NCBI GenBank assembly: GCA_034766995.1
Contig: CM068315.1
Location: forward strand, 3,401,236-3,465,235
Source of the DNA: Acanthacorydalis orientalis
Taxonomy: Eukaryota; Arthropoda; Insecta; Megaloptera; Corydalidae
DNA: 64,000 nucleotides
Direction of reading: 5' to 3'
The notes under the pieces were generated by a model. It was not told where the DNA came from. It saw only the letters and a list, made by a program, of their open reading frames with translations, and ran no database searches. A program made the translations under genes and the position numbers. This document shows, in pieces, positions 22,921-35,054 of this stretch (position 1 is the stretch's first letter; each line of letters opens with the position of its first letter).

Positions 22921-23494
22921 GATTGGTAGAAAAATAATTGCGGTTTGTCTCCTTCAAATTCATAACATTTTTTCTTTTTTGAATTTTTAAGTTGTTTAAT
23001 TTTTAAGTGCTGTTTTCAGTGATGCAGAACTGTTGGATGACAAGCGTCTAACTTTTCTGCAGATTCTCGAATTATCGTGCGTGGTTCTGATTCAACTAAC
23101 GCGTTCAGTACGTCGCTATATACTGAAGGACGACTTCTTCATCTTCAAGACTCTCGTCCTCTGCAGAAAAATTTTGGAACCGCATTTGCACCGTACGTTC
23201 CTTAACAGTACTCACAACAAAATGATCATTTAGCTTACAAGCAGTTTATGTTGCTTCACCACCCGTTTTGAACTTATACAAAAAATGCTTTTATTTGATT
23301 CATTTCCATCTTTAATTCAATATTCCAATTTGAAGCAAAATTAATAATAAAACTAAAGTCTATGTTCTTGAAATACAGACCGAAAAATGCACTTTAAAAT
23401 CATATCAACATGAACACTATGAAATGATAATTTCATTGAATAAAATTAAAGTTAGAATTCGGAAAACAAAGACCGCAATTATTTTTCTACCAAT
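22921..23494 (-). mobile_element. Mariner-derived MITE, family B, copy 2
   Basis: The ends GATTGGTAGAAAAATAATTG and the complement at 23475-23494 are inverted repeats. Read on the minus strand, it encodes a degenerate mariner N-terminus (KFKTGGEAT..ACKLND, then VKERTVQMRFQNF) and ends at HPTV, the second HTH helix. The DDE core has been deleted, as in its relatives. Confidence 0.85.
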
Positions 23495-23604
23495 ATAATA
23501 CACAATTATAAAAGTGACTTAGAAAATAAGTTTTTCTATTTTTCAGTAGAACATTTTTTATAAATAACAAATATGTTTTCATATAAAAATTCCTCAATTC
23601 AAAG

Positions 23605-24304
23605 CAGAGACGGATTTATATGGAAAATAATGAAGCTTAAGCTTGAGGGCCTCACTTAGCAAGGGGCCGCACAATTAACGAAAATTAAAAAAAAATGCGT
23701 TGTACAAATAAATAAAACATGTCAAAAATGATTGTTAAATCACCATTGTTGTACAAGTTTATTAATTTGAATTTGGTTGTACTTGGAACGATTGTAGTAG
23801 TCACAAAGAAATAGTGAAAAAGTAAACAAAAATTATTCCAGTTTAAAAAAACGAAATAGAACGAAAATATTTAATGATTCAGAAAAAAGAACAGAATTAT
23901 TAAGGGATGGAAGAAAGTTTCGTGTTGAAGTAATTAATCAGTTGATTGATTGTTTAATCGTTCAATCAGAGATAGGGAACTAAGTTTATGAAAAAAATAG
24001 AAAAAGATTTTCATTAGATTTAAAGCAACATGCATCGGATATTAAATAAGAAAATATCAGATTGTCAATTGATTTATAATGATGATTTTGATGAAAATAT
24101 CTTCAAAAAATGCAAACAGTTTAAAGAATATTTGTTATTGCGTTCTTCCTAGAAAAATTATACATATTCTCAGATTTTAGAGATAATATATGAAAAAAAA
24201 TAATGATTAACCTTTTATCAAATCTGACAACTATTTTAAAAAATTACAAGACTTACTTATGACAAGTTGCGAAGCTGGGAGGAATTTTTACAAATTATCT
24301 TTAA
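23605..24304 (+). pseudogene. Decayed hAT transposase, part 1
   Basis: It starts with CAGAGACGGATTTA and GAGGGCCTCACTTAGCAAG / GGGGCCGCAC, a common hAT terminus. Plus-strand frames then show VEVINQLIDCLIVQSE, RFSLDLK and, near 24257, MTSCEAGRNFYKLSL, the degenerate counterpart of the conserved hAT C-terminal SAERSFSKLK-type motif. Many stops and frameshifts. The sequence is cut at TTAA (24301-24304) by a piggyBac-type MITE and resumes at 24927. Confidence 0.75.
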
Positions 24305-24930
24305 CCCTTAATCTGACCCCGCTACGGGGACATCAAATTTATGCCATAGAAAACGAAATGCCCCCAATACAGGGACATGTAAAGAATTTAGTTTTCATTT
24401 ATTTACTTATCATTTCTGTAGTTTTTTTTTATCAAATATTGCAACTTATTACATTGGATAATTAGTTGATCATGCACTGACAAGAAATATTTACAGTTAT
24501 ATAACGTTTTAAGACATGAATATTATGGCATTTGCACAACAGTTTCGTCGCAATGACATTCAGTGTAGTTTTGTTATTTAGAAGGTTACAACGTGTAAAT
24601 ATTATATATTTGTGATACCCAAAGTATGTTCCGATAGAAAGATTAAAGACGGGCGTAAACAAACATCCACATATTGTTCAACATGTGCGAATCCATCGTT
24701 ACACAATGGCGACTGATTTGAAGAATATCATACTCTCAAAAATTATACAAATTAATTATTATTTATAAAATTACAAATCAACTGAATATCTCGAATTTGT
24801 ATCTAAATAAACCAGTTTAAATGTGTTATTTAAGTTTTCATTCTTGTAGATGTTTCATAAGCTTTCATCTAATTCTCTGTCGTCTTATGGGCGAGTATTA
24901 CAAGAAAAGCTCTCGACCGTTAAGGGTTAA
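24301..24930. mobile_element. piggyBac-type MITE with TTAA target duplication
   Basis: TTAACCCTTAATCTGACC at the left faces GACCGTTAAGGGTTAA at the right, giving TTAA duplications (24301-24304 and 24927-24930) and inverted ends starting CCCTTAA. The 620-bp interior has no transposase. The element interrupts the hAT relic precisely. Confidence 0.85.
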
Positions 24931-25010
24931 TCAAAAAATAAATTTCGATCTCACATTCCAGGAGAGATTAAATTTTCTTTTAATTTATAAGGGAATCACC
25001 TTGTTGTGAC
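24927..25010 (+). pseudogene. Decayed hAT transposase, part 2 (after the MITE)
   Basis: Immediately after the right TTAA the sequence reads LIKK and then, with one frameshift, DLTFQERLNFLLIYK. This is what follows the SKLSLIKN motif in hAT C-termini (the MxQERLxxL segment). It therefore continues the frame broken off at 24300 and shows that no host DNA was lost on insertion. Confidence 0.75.
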
Positions 25011-25741
25011 ATATTGTGTATTAAAACATCATGCACGGGTTGTATCTAGAAGGGTATGGCAATGAATGCTTGGTGTTATTTTAAAGTTTATGTTTTTGTA
25101 TGGGGCGCATTTTTGTTTGTGTGACGATTGCTTATTTTTTGAAGATTTTTTTTGTATTTTAAGGGTCACCTTATACACCGAGATATATGGTATATATATA
25201 CATGAATGTCCCAAAAATGATAAAGCTTCAGAGCTTTCCGATGTACAGATATGTCTCTGTCACCAAAACAAACTTATATCTACAAATGTGTAACAAACAA
25301 CAATATATCTTTAATAGAATAAAAAAAATAGTTCTGTATTCAAATATTAGGACACTTTAAAGTCTAGTTCATGTTCATGTAGTGAGATTAGTTGAAGTGT
25401 TAACTTGTAATTGTTCAATTACATGTTTTTATATCTATATGTTTTAGTGTTATCATTACATATTATATCTATTATCCGAATTATGTTTAATTTATGATAA
25501 AAACTGTTCTTTTGTAGAAAATTTTACAATCGAATCGAAACAACTCTGATCAGGTAGTTCTTTCTTTCAGTACAAACAGTTTGCATTTTGTGTGTTTCGA
25601 TTGTGTCTTCTAGTGCCGAAATCACTCTCTTGAATGTTTTTGATAAGACCGATATAGGTCTCTTCAATGTTTTGTTCTTTCAAGACATTGAATACAGTTG
25701 AATGATAGATAGTGTCGAATGATTTCCAGGGAAATATATAC

Positions 25742-25747
<6 letters not shown>
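25011..25747. other. Gene-free stretch
   Basis: AT-rich, no recognised repeat. May include the 3' end of the hAT relic, whose terminal repeat I could not locate. Confidence 0.4.
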
Positions 25748-25795
<48 letters not shown>

Positions 25796-25840
25796 CATGT
25801 GTAGTATATATATACGTAGGGTATATATATATATATATGT
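25748..25840. repeat. (TA)n microsatellite
   Basis: About 46 bp of pure TA plus a second run interrupted by GCATGTGTAG and CGTAGGG. Confidence 0.9.
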
Positions 25841-25884
25841 ACATATCAACCCTCGTTTATTCTTTTAGTAAATTTAAAAAAAAT

Positions 25885-26425
25885 CGATGGTTGCCTCGCG
25901 GACTAACTCGTCGGCAAGAAGAGAGTCGTCGGGAGGGCGGGACGGAAGCTCCTCTTGTCATGTATGCCATTAGCGCCGCCCGACGGGCGGATCGGGGGGG
26001 TTGCACGATGTGTGTGTATGTGTGTGTGTGGCTCGCCGCGGTTACTATGACAACGGCGACGACGTAGGAGCGCGCGGCGGTGCACGGGACGCCGCCGGCA
26101 GCCACTTTGCAGTTATAATGATGTCATTTACACTGTACGGGCTCTCCCAACTCCGGCAACTGCGACGCTCCTTCAGATGCGGCGGCGGTGACGGCGACGG
26201 CGAGGACGGCGACGGCGACGTACGGCACACACCGTACAACCCCGTTCTTCTTCTACGACGACGACTTCTTCTCATATACTCACCACCCACATAACCCCAA
26301 CTCCTCTCCCACTACCGGTACCCATCTATCCACCTCTCGACCGCCTCGCACTACTCCTCTTCCTCCGCCCTTCATTCGCAATCATCTATCTTTAACGCCC
26401 GCAACCCGCAATGGTCGAATCAGTT
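25885..26425. promoter_or_regulatory. CpG-rich island, candidate promoter
   Basis: Roughly 540 bp of GC-rich, CpG-dense sequence inside AT-rich DNA, with GCGGCGGTGACGGCGACGG-type runs. 26041-26054 (GTTACTATGACAAC) satisfies the RFX X-box pattern RYYNYYATRRNRAC, and ATGATGTCAT (26118-26127) is CRE-like. Short GC-rich frames on both strands are low-complexity and unconvincing. It may be a promoter or first-exon region of an unseen gene, a regulatory element, or a diverged insertion. Confidence 0.45.
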
Positions 26426-26500
26426 GAACGGGATTTTTCACTTCTTTTTTTGGTGTTCGTTAAGGATAAGCTGAGAATTATTTTAATGTTCAAGAAAATG

Positions 26501-26501
<1 letters not shown>

Positions 26502-26554
<53 letters not shown>
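26502..26554. repeat. (TA)n microsatellite
   Basis: About 52 bp of TA leading into dispersed repeat R1 copy 2. Confidence 0.95.
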
Positions 26555-26558
<4 letters not shown>

Positions 26559-26890
26559 CTGAACTGAAATTTCAATATTTCAACTGTTCTCAGATTTAAT
26601 TACTTAATATTTTACTTTAAAATTTCAATCAGTTAATCAACATTCCCTTTAAAAGTTTGACAATCATTTTTAAGTCAATAGTTAATATATAAGATATTTA
26701 AATATTTTTTTCTTAGTAAATTAAATTAGATTAGACTTCAATCTATTGTTTTTGATTAATGCAATAAAAAAATCTTGTGGGCAAGATGGTGCCATTGGGA
26801 CAACTTTAAAGTTAGTCTCTGCCAGTAATTCAAATTTATCTCACAGCTTTTTTCTGAACCCATTGATTCGAATAAAATATGTAATAGAAA
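26555..26890 (+). repeat. Dispersed repeat R1, copy 2
   Basis: Collinear with 10446-10765 over about 320 bp; both copies are preceded by (TA)n. Here the frame reads GQDGAIGTTLKLVSASNSN. Confidence 0.6.
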
Positions 26891-26959
26891 AATCGTTGTT
26901 TTTGATAATAAAATCATCGTTTCAAATTGAAAAAACCGGAAATATAAACTGTTTTATTT

Positions 26960-29020
26960 GTTATCACAAAATAAAGTCTGTTTAGAGGGGAAATGACTGG
27001 AATTTTAAATATCGCCAATATTATGTTGGAAATTATTTTTCCTAACTGATATTTAATATTAGTTAGTTATTTGTGGTTTTAGAAGGCCAATAGTGTCCGA
27101 AGACAAGTACAATTTAAAAACAATAAAGTTAGAAATTTGAAGCTATTTAAATAAATTATATAAATAGATAAAATAATAACTCAAACCACAAATCTTAATA
27201 AATACATTTTTAAATTATTAAATTGAATTAATTGATTTATTAATGTATAATTTTTTATTGTATTGTATATATATATATAACTTGGCCTCCCATTATTTCT
27301 CTTCAACCCTGATCAATTCTTGTAATAATTATATATCCAAGGTAAAAATCATATTTAACCTAAAAAACTTAATGAATTTAATTTCAAAGATAATTTAAAT
27401 TTTGATAATCCATACCCAATTCATATACCAAATAATCTTACTGATATTAATGTTTTTAAACAACAATAATGCAAAATATATGAGCGCCAAACGTTATAAA
27501 AAATGTATATTAAAAACAATAATACACTCAGAGAGAAATAAGAAACACATATAAATGAACAGGGCTTGTAAAATATCTAATCTTGATTGGACAACACATA
27601 GAAAATGGGACAATAATATTCAATATTTTTTTTTAGGAATAATATCAAAATCTCCCATAAAGTCTGCAGTGAATCGTTTTTAAATATAATGATTTTAATC
27701 TCCTAATTATCTAACTTCATCTGTATGATTTTTTTTAATAAAACTGTTTAAGAATTTCTAATTTCATTCACTTTTCATTAATGAATTTAAAATTTAATTA
27801 TTGCACTGTATTGATGTACTTTTTACCTTTATGCTTCAATGAAACAAAAATATTTCTTAATTTAATTTATTCATATATACTTTTTGCAACATTTTAAATC
27901 TTGTTTCAATTTTTAGTCAACTTCTGTGAAAATTGGGAAAAGAAATACTGAAAATATTTGAATGTTATTTACTCAGATATTTTCACTACACTTTATAAAT
28001 TAAAACCGAAAAATTAATTAGGAAAATCAATCTTAAAATAAAGTCTGTGTAGAGGAAACTAACTAGAATTTTAAATACAGCCAATATTATACTGGAAATT
28101 ATTTTTTTTCTGTAATATTTAACATTTTTTGTAACTAATATCAAAATCAACGATAAAATCTGTAGTGAATCGTTTTAAAATATAATGATTTTAATCTCAT
28201 AACTAACTAAATTAATCTGTATAATTTTCTATAGAAATATTTGTTGAAGTATTTCTAATTTCATTCACTTTTCATTAATGAATTTAAAATTTAATTATTG
28301 CACTGTATTGATTTATTTTTTATCTCCATGCTTCAATGAAACAAAAATATTTCTTAATTTAATTTATTCATATATACTTTTTGTAATATTTGAGACCTTG
28401 TTTCAATTTTTATTCAAATTGTGTGAAAATTAAAAAAAGAAATGATGAAAATATTTAAATAGTTTTACTTAGAATTTATCTTCATACTTCATAAATTAAA
28501 ACAGGAAAATCAATCAAAGATATATCAATTAGAAAGTCAATATTAAAATAGAATCTGTGTAGAGGAAAATAACTAGAATTTTTAAATACAGTCATTATTA
28601 TATTCGAAATATTTTTTTTAATATTTAACATTTCTTTGTAACTAATATCAAAATCATTCATAAAATCTGCAGTGAATCGTTTTTAAAAAATAGTGATTTT
28701 AATCTTCTATCTAACTTTATCTTTTTAATTTTTTATAGAACTATTTTTTTAAGAATTTCCAATTTCATTCACTTAACATTACTGAATTTAAAATAAAATT
28801 ATTGCACTGTATTGATGCATTTTTTTCTTTCATGTTTCAATGAAACAAAAATATCTCTTAATCTAATTTATTCAAATATACTTTTTGCATGATTTTAGAC
28901 CTTGTTTAAATTTTTATTCAATTTCAGTGAAATTTCTTTTAAAAAAAACGGTGAAAATATTTGAATGCTATTTGATTAGAATTTATCTCTATTTTTTATA
29001 AATTAAAACTGAAAAATCAA
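26960..29020. repeat. Three-copy tandem block, ~510-bp period
   Basis: AAARTCTGTGTAGAGG-type starts at about 26974, 28041 and 28551. Shared blocks are AYTAGAATTTTAAATAC, TGCAGTGAATCGTTTTTAAA, AATTTCATTCACTTTTCATT, TTATTGCACTGTATTGAT and CTTCAATGAAACAAAAATAT. The first copy carries ~550 bp of extra sequence (about 27080-27630). No coding potential. Confidence 0.85.
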
Positions 29021-29079
29021 TCAGACAGTAATTTTATTTTATATATAAAAAATGCGAATGTCCACTTGATATTCGAAAT

Positions 29080-29995
29080 AGTAAAAAAAAATGAAATATG
29101 ATCGGACACACCGATATATTGATAAACAGAATGTGATAGTCCGAAATTTTGGACACATTCGATACACATTCCTCGGGCAGCTATTAACAGACAGGCCAAT
29201 AATTATAATAAACCACACAAATCATGTCTGGTCCGAAATGTATTCGAATGCAAGCGCGATAAAACAAGATAAATATCAGAATGGTTCTAATCACAAAACG
29301 CAGGCATGGGAGTGAAATGTGTTGTTATTTCACGGTAATAGTTCAATCATCAATCGATCATGATTCCAATAAAAAACACAACGTGTAGCGGCCATATTGC
29401 GTGGCCACAGTACGGTCACTAATTATACATTCCTATTCGATATCTATTATAATGTAATTTCGAATATTGTACAACGTATACATTTTAATAGTGTTGTCTT
29501 CACTTGGTAATAACAATAAATGATTTTTGTTCAGGCTGGTGATACGTTGCTCGTTGCGTTCGTTCTATATTCCAAATGCCACTTGCGTCATTTTTTTTAA
29601 TACATACTTACACATTAATTTATTTTAATGTCTTTTGTGTATCGAATGTACAGGGTTGGCAAAAAGGATTGATCGCATAACAGTTTGTTTTTTTTTTGTA
29701 AATTTTTTTGAATTTTCGCGACAAGGAGATCGAACGAACATTAAGTTGGACATTAAGTCATAGGTTGGGTTTTCAATTGGAAACTTTTATAAATATTTAT
29801 AAATGGTATAATGAATATTTTTTTTTAGAAATTATGTTTGAGTTTAAATGTAACTTTATACAAATTATTCAAATATAACATCATAAAACAACAAACTATA
29901 CTTTATTCACTTATTTACAATTTTTATATATTACTTTTTTTTATAGAAAACTTGTTAAATAGATCTGAAGACAAGAATTATTTTATTGTTTTTGT
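29080..29995. other. Gene-free stretch; 29080-29600 possible regulatory DNA
   Basis: 29080-29600 is less AT-biased, non-repetitive and has no coding frame. It includes AACCACA and GATAA sites and a GGCCATATTGCGTGGCC imperfect palindrome (29391-29407). 29600-29995 is AT-rich with nothing recognised. Confidence 0.35.
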
Positions 29996-30060
29996 CACAA
30001 CGATGAATCGAAGGAAGATGTCAATTTTAAAGAAGTTGAAGTTGTTAACTTTTAAATTAC

Positions 30061-30101
<41 letters not shown>

Positions 30102-30251
30102 GTATATATATTACAACGAAGAATCGAAGAAAGATATTAATTTTAATGAAATTGTCAACTTTTAAATTATATATATATATATATATATATATTACAACGA
30201 CGAATTGAAGAAAGATATGAATTTTAAAGAAGTTGTTAACTTTTAAATTAC

Positions 30252-30312
<61 letters not shown>

Positions 30313-30313
30313 T
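29996..30313. repeat. Three-unit tandem repeat with (TA)n tails
   Basis: CACAACGATGAATCGAAGGA, ACAACGAAGAATCGAAGAAA and ACAACGACGAATTGAAGAAA begin units at about 29997, 30112 and 30194. Each runs through AATTTTAAWGAARTTG and AACTTTTAAATTA into a TA tract. Confidence 0.85.
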
Positions 30314-31064
30314 CGTACACCAAACGAATTCTAATGTAAATCTGATAATTGTTTTATTTAAAAAAATAATTAATATACATCCAAATGAAATTATTTTTTT
30401 TTATTACTAAAGTACTGAATATATTCAATTATATATGTTTTAGAATCTACAATTTTTCTCATTTATTTTTTATTAACTTCAAACTATTACAATTATAATC
30501 TTATCTTCAAGAACTGCCTTAACGATATCTGATTATAATTTTTATGAATTTAAGTTTTAACATATTTTATACTCGGTTTGGATTTATTGAACAGAAAATA
30601 ATAAAGCACGTCCACATTAAATAACACCTAATTATGTAAGACACCGCGAGAAAAAAAATTAATTATGTAATTGAAAACCGTATGTTTCAAACTTGTGCAA
30701 TTTAATAAAACATATATTAACAGTATGACACAAAATTGCAGCGTTGTTTGTATTTGTATAGATAATTTGTTAACATTGTAATTCTTTATATTATTTGATA
30801 GGGTGAGGAACAAAGTATCACATTATTTGATTGATTTATAAATAATTTTTTATCATCTAATAATTAATTATTATGTGACTTTTTTTGTAATGATAACATT
30901 TTAAATTAAGTTTGGAACACGAGATTTTTATTCAGAACTTACTCTTGCTTTATGTTAGAGTAACGTTATAAACAACATTTTAATTGTCATACGTGTATTT
31001 TGGAACTAACCTCAATTTAAAATACGGTTTATTGTGTAATAAAAAATGTAAGAAATTAAATTTA
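30314..31064. other. Gene-free AT-rich stretch
   Basis: No repeat or coding signature recognised. Confidence 0.5.
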
Positions 31065-31375
31065 TTAATAACTGTCCAACATTTATTAACGAATCGCAAG
31101 TACACAAATGAACTGAAGAAAGACACCCACGACCTTCTTCACTTTCAAGTCTCTCGTCGCCAGTACGAAATTTTTGGAACCACCATTGCACCGTACTTTC
31201 CTCAACAGCTAAAAGCATCGTTCAGTTTACGAGGATTTTCTGCTGCACTGCCATCCATTTTGAACACACACAAAAAAAAATTCTTATTTATTTCTTTTCC
31301 ATCTTTAATTCAGCAGCTCAGTTTGAAACAAAATTAATAATAAAACCAAAATACAGACCGAAAATGTACTTTAAG
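31065..31375 (-). mobile_element. Mariner-derived MITE, family B, truncated copy 3
   Basis: The minus strand encodes FKMDGSAAENPRKLNDAF then VEESTVQWWFQKFRTGDE, the mariner N-terminal HTH with one break between them. Both terminal repeats of the family are missing. Confidence 0.8.
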
Positions 31376-33027
31376 TGTAGTCAGTTATCATGTGATTCAC
31401 TCTAAACTGACTATTAAGTTGTTCGATAAAACAGAGTTCAGAGCAAAGTTATAAAACTGATAGTAAGTTCAAAGTGCATATCGAACAGACCTATTGAGTC
31501 ATCGCCAGTGAACGTGTTAAAATTCATAATTCACTCTCGTAAATAACGAATTATAAAAATTAATATGTCGTAATATAACGTTATAGACACAATTCAATTG
31601 AAATTCACGGATAATGACCGGTGAGATGTAATTGAAATTCGCGAACGTACATGTCGATGTAACCATTATGATTATTAAATCAATCCGAGAAACAATACTC
31701 AAATTGGAAATATCTAATAAGAAAAAGTAAATTAAGGTGTTTATAAACTATCGTAAACGTACATTTAGCAGTTTGTGTACGTAATGGTCTTTCGATACGG
31801 ACACAGACACACTCTCACCACCACTCACCACTCACGGCTTGTGAACTAATCGAGCGTTCGAGTCTCTTGATCGATAAAATCATATTGTACAGTTACGAGT
31901 GTTTGTAAAATCGTTATAACGGGAACGTATGGATTCGTAGCACCAATGTCCATTTATGATCACAAATTAAATCTTCATTATATGCGAATAACGATATATG
32001 TATGTATACATGAACGCTTATCAATTTAAAAAAAAAACAGAACTCTTTCAAATCTTTTTTTAAAGAAACACCAATAGGTTCGGCTATTTAATTACCAGAT
32101 TGACGCTGCAGCACTGAAGTCAGAATATATTCGGGTAGTATTCAAAAAAGTAGGTAGCAGATTTGGAGATGACTAAACAAAGGAAAAAAGGGCTCCTACG
32201 AAAGTAGTTTCGAAATCCACACCGGCAGTGGCTTCCAAGAGAAGAGAACGACCGAAAAAAAATAGTAGTTTACAGTTATCCGATTCTAAGTACCTTTTAT
32301 ATGCATTTTATTGGTGTACCGTTCAGTTTTTTTCTAATAATTCAGAGATTTTCAATCGTCTTCCCATTTTCAGGACTTATAAAAATAAAATAAAACTAGT
32401 GATTACATCAAATGTATATTAGTATTCATTTTTCACACCTCACACTAATTGAAATAATATGTCGTTGATTATGATTTATATAATTATTTTTTATTATTTA
32501 TTATATTATATAATACGAGTGCAACATTCAACAAAAACTTCAAAACACATTCCACGTCTCCAGATCTAAATGAACGACTAAATATAATTTCGAATGAATG
32601 CATTAGTTTTGCATTACCATCATGATTGGTCCGGAATTTTCCTGATAATTTTCACCATCGTACTGAATGTGATACGCAGTGAAAATTCCTAAGAACGTGT
32701 GAGAAGTTGTATTAAAACGAGTAAACTGGTCGATTCGTGTTCGATAAACAGATTGGAGGACACTTTTACACTTTCACAGGTAGCAGTCTTTTTGACTGAT
32801 ATCGGTATAAGTAGTCACGATACAAAATTATTTTGATTTTGAAAAAAAAATAAAAGTAAAATTCATTATACTATTTCCTTAGTTATAGCTGCAAAAGTCA
32901 TGACGTCGAAAAAAAATGTAACATGTAGTAGAAATTTTAAAATAAAATTGTAAAACCAGTAATTTTGACTGGTATGGTAGTTCTAGTGTTATAAAACGGT
33001 TCACTTAGCCCTTGTCTCTTCTAAACA
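31376..33027. other. Gene-free stretch
   Basis: 32090-32290 has a basic plus-strand frame (KRAPTK, KRRERPKK) without recognised domain; 31760-31930 is GC-richer. No mobile element identified. Confidence 0.35.
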
Positions 33028-33210
<183 letters not shown>

Positions 33211-33539
33211 AAATATATTAATTATTGATCCACTGTATTTTCCGTACGATCCTTCAGATCCCCCTGCCACCCTCTACTGTACGACCAAATCAATTCAGCA
33301 CATTAATACAGAGTGTGTGTATTATTTACAATTCACACATGAAAGCAGTCAACGCATACCGACGGTGCATTTTTCACCGTCAACAATGATTAATAACAAA
33401 ACGTAGAAGTTAATTTTGACAAGAAAACATATTAACCATTAACAAAAACCAGTAGCAGCGGAGTTAATTTAAAAATGATTCGTCTTTTTTGTTACTTTGT
33501 ATATATGTTATAATAAACTTCTGATACGCAGTCGACCGT

Positions 33540-33855
33540 GCGATTTTTCAATACAGTTCTGGCTCGTCGGTGGCGACTGATCGCGCTGGACGACAATTTT
33601 GACAGGTACATCGACTTGTGTAGCGTGAAATTACGCTCTAACAATGTGTTTAACAATTGGAAACAATGGATAGATCGGTATTTAAAAATTTTTATATATC
33701 CAGTGTGTCCGTGTTCGCGTCTCGCTCGCCGTTATTATCATTTCACGTTGTCGTTGTTGTTTTTTTTTTCAGTAACACGAAACGGCTGTCCTTGGGATTT
33801 TTCTTGTTTGATGAAGAGGACGAACGGCGTGGAATCGTTCTCGCATGATTAATAA
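33540..33855 (+). other. Exon-like segment(s), low confidence
   Basis: A GC-richer stretch with splice-like signals: an acceptor-like TTTTTCAATACAG ending at 33557, donor-like GACAGGTACAT at 33602, and a strong pyrimidine tract plus CAG ending at 33770. After the last, a frame of about 25 codons (NTKRLSLGFFLFDEEDERRG...) ends in TGA followed by TTAATAAA, as a terminal exon would. The peptide is not recognised and the frame is short, so chance is a serious alternative. Confidence 0.25.
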
Positions 33856-34161
33856 ACGTACTTTATGCTGGCATATGTGTCTATGGCATTCGGATACCCG
33901 ACGATGGGAAAACAATGAATTGTATGTATTAGAAAGTACGCTGAAAACGTTTAGAACGTCGTCAAGACCGTATTAAGACTGAAATTAAATTGCATGTTAA
34001 ATATTTTTCATATAAAAACTGATTTGTTGTAAAAATCGATAAAGTTTGAGACGTTTTCCTATTTTCATAAATAAATCAAATGATGGCTGAATGAAATTTA
34101 TGGCGGAATTCAATTTTCACAAACAATTCAATCCCATTTACCAATAAATTATCAAATAATA
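33856..34161. other. Gene-free stretch
   Basis: Nothing recognised. Confidence 0.5.
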
Positions 34162-34872
34162 TACAGGTAACCTCCGTATAACACAGTATTCTTGCAAAAC
34201 GGTTTCGCTCAGAACACGGTTCGATAATTGGGGGAAATCCACGTATAAAACAACATTCCTACAAAACGGTTTCGCTCCAACATGGCTTAAGAATTGGGGA
34301 AACTTGATAGAAATGGCATCTGAGATAAACTAAATTAATTCAGAGGACGATAGCACAGATGGTAACGCTGAAGTTCAAAATATTATCCTAAAAAGCAAAC
34401 AGGAAGGCATACACTTAGCACGAAAATTGGAGTTATATCTTTTAAATCCAGTCCTTCCACTGAAAGAAGCACAAACTTGAAAAGAAATCTTTAGCTCCAT
34501 ACAACAAAATTTATAAAGATTTCTTGGATAAAAGCAAATAACAGATTTTTGTAAAATGTAGAGCATAGAAGCCGAGATGCTGCAGAAGAAAGCTCAGAAG
34601 ATGAGGATATTTTGCTAGAAAGAAAACGCCCTCGTTTAATGATGTTTGGTAATGATGAAGAAGTCTTACTAATATGTAATATTTTTGATCAATTATTGAT
34701 CGTTTTAATAAACGTATTTCTCTTAGTCATAAAAAGAAAATAGTATAATTTTTTTTAATTTATCGAATCAAACGCTGTTTTTGTAATAGTTTTTGGCTCG
34801 TATAACACGAATTCTCAAAAAATGGCATTTTTTAAGATCCTAAAGGCCATGTCATACCGAGGTTACTTGTAT
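34162..34872. mobile_element. pogo/Tigger-like DNA transposon relic
   Basis: The ends TACAGGTAACCTCCGTATAA and the complement of TACAAGTAACCTCGGTATGA form inverted repeats next to TA. The left TIR is followed by a partial internal duplication (GCAAAACGGTTTCGCT / ACAAAACGGTTTCGCT). The interior has EESSEDEDILLERKRPR-like residues near 34580, typical of the acidic tail of Tigger-type transposases, in broken frames. The ACCTCxGTATAACAC-type end supports the pogo/Tigger group; the assignment is tentative. Confidence 0.6.
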
Positions 34873-35054
34873 ATTTTAAAAATATTGCGCAGATAATATA
34901 AAATATAATAATATATAATATTAAGTGACAAGTTTCGGAGTTTTTTCTCTTTGCCAAATTTTACTCGTCTCGAAAGTACTAATACAGCTGGTAATTAAAC
35001 CCATAAGGTAGTAAATTTTGATAAAATATTTTATATTCAATTAGAATATATCAG

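Noticed and set aside
26045..26290. Arg/Pro/Ser-rich frames on both strands of the CpG island
   Set aside because: Low-complexity translation of GAC/GGC repeats, open on both strands, with no recognised domain.
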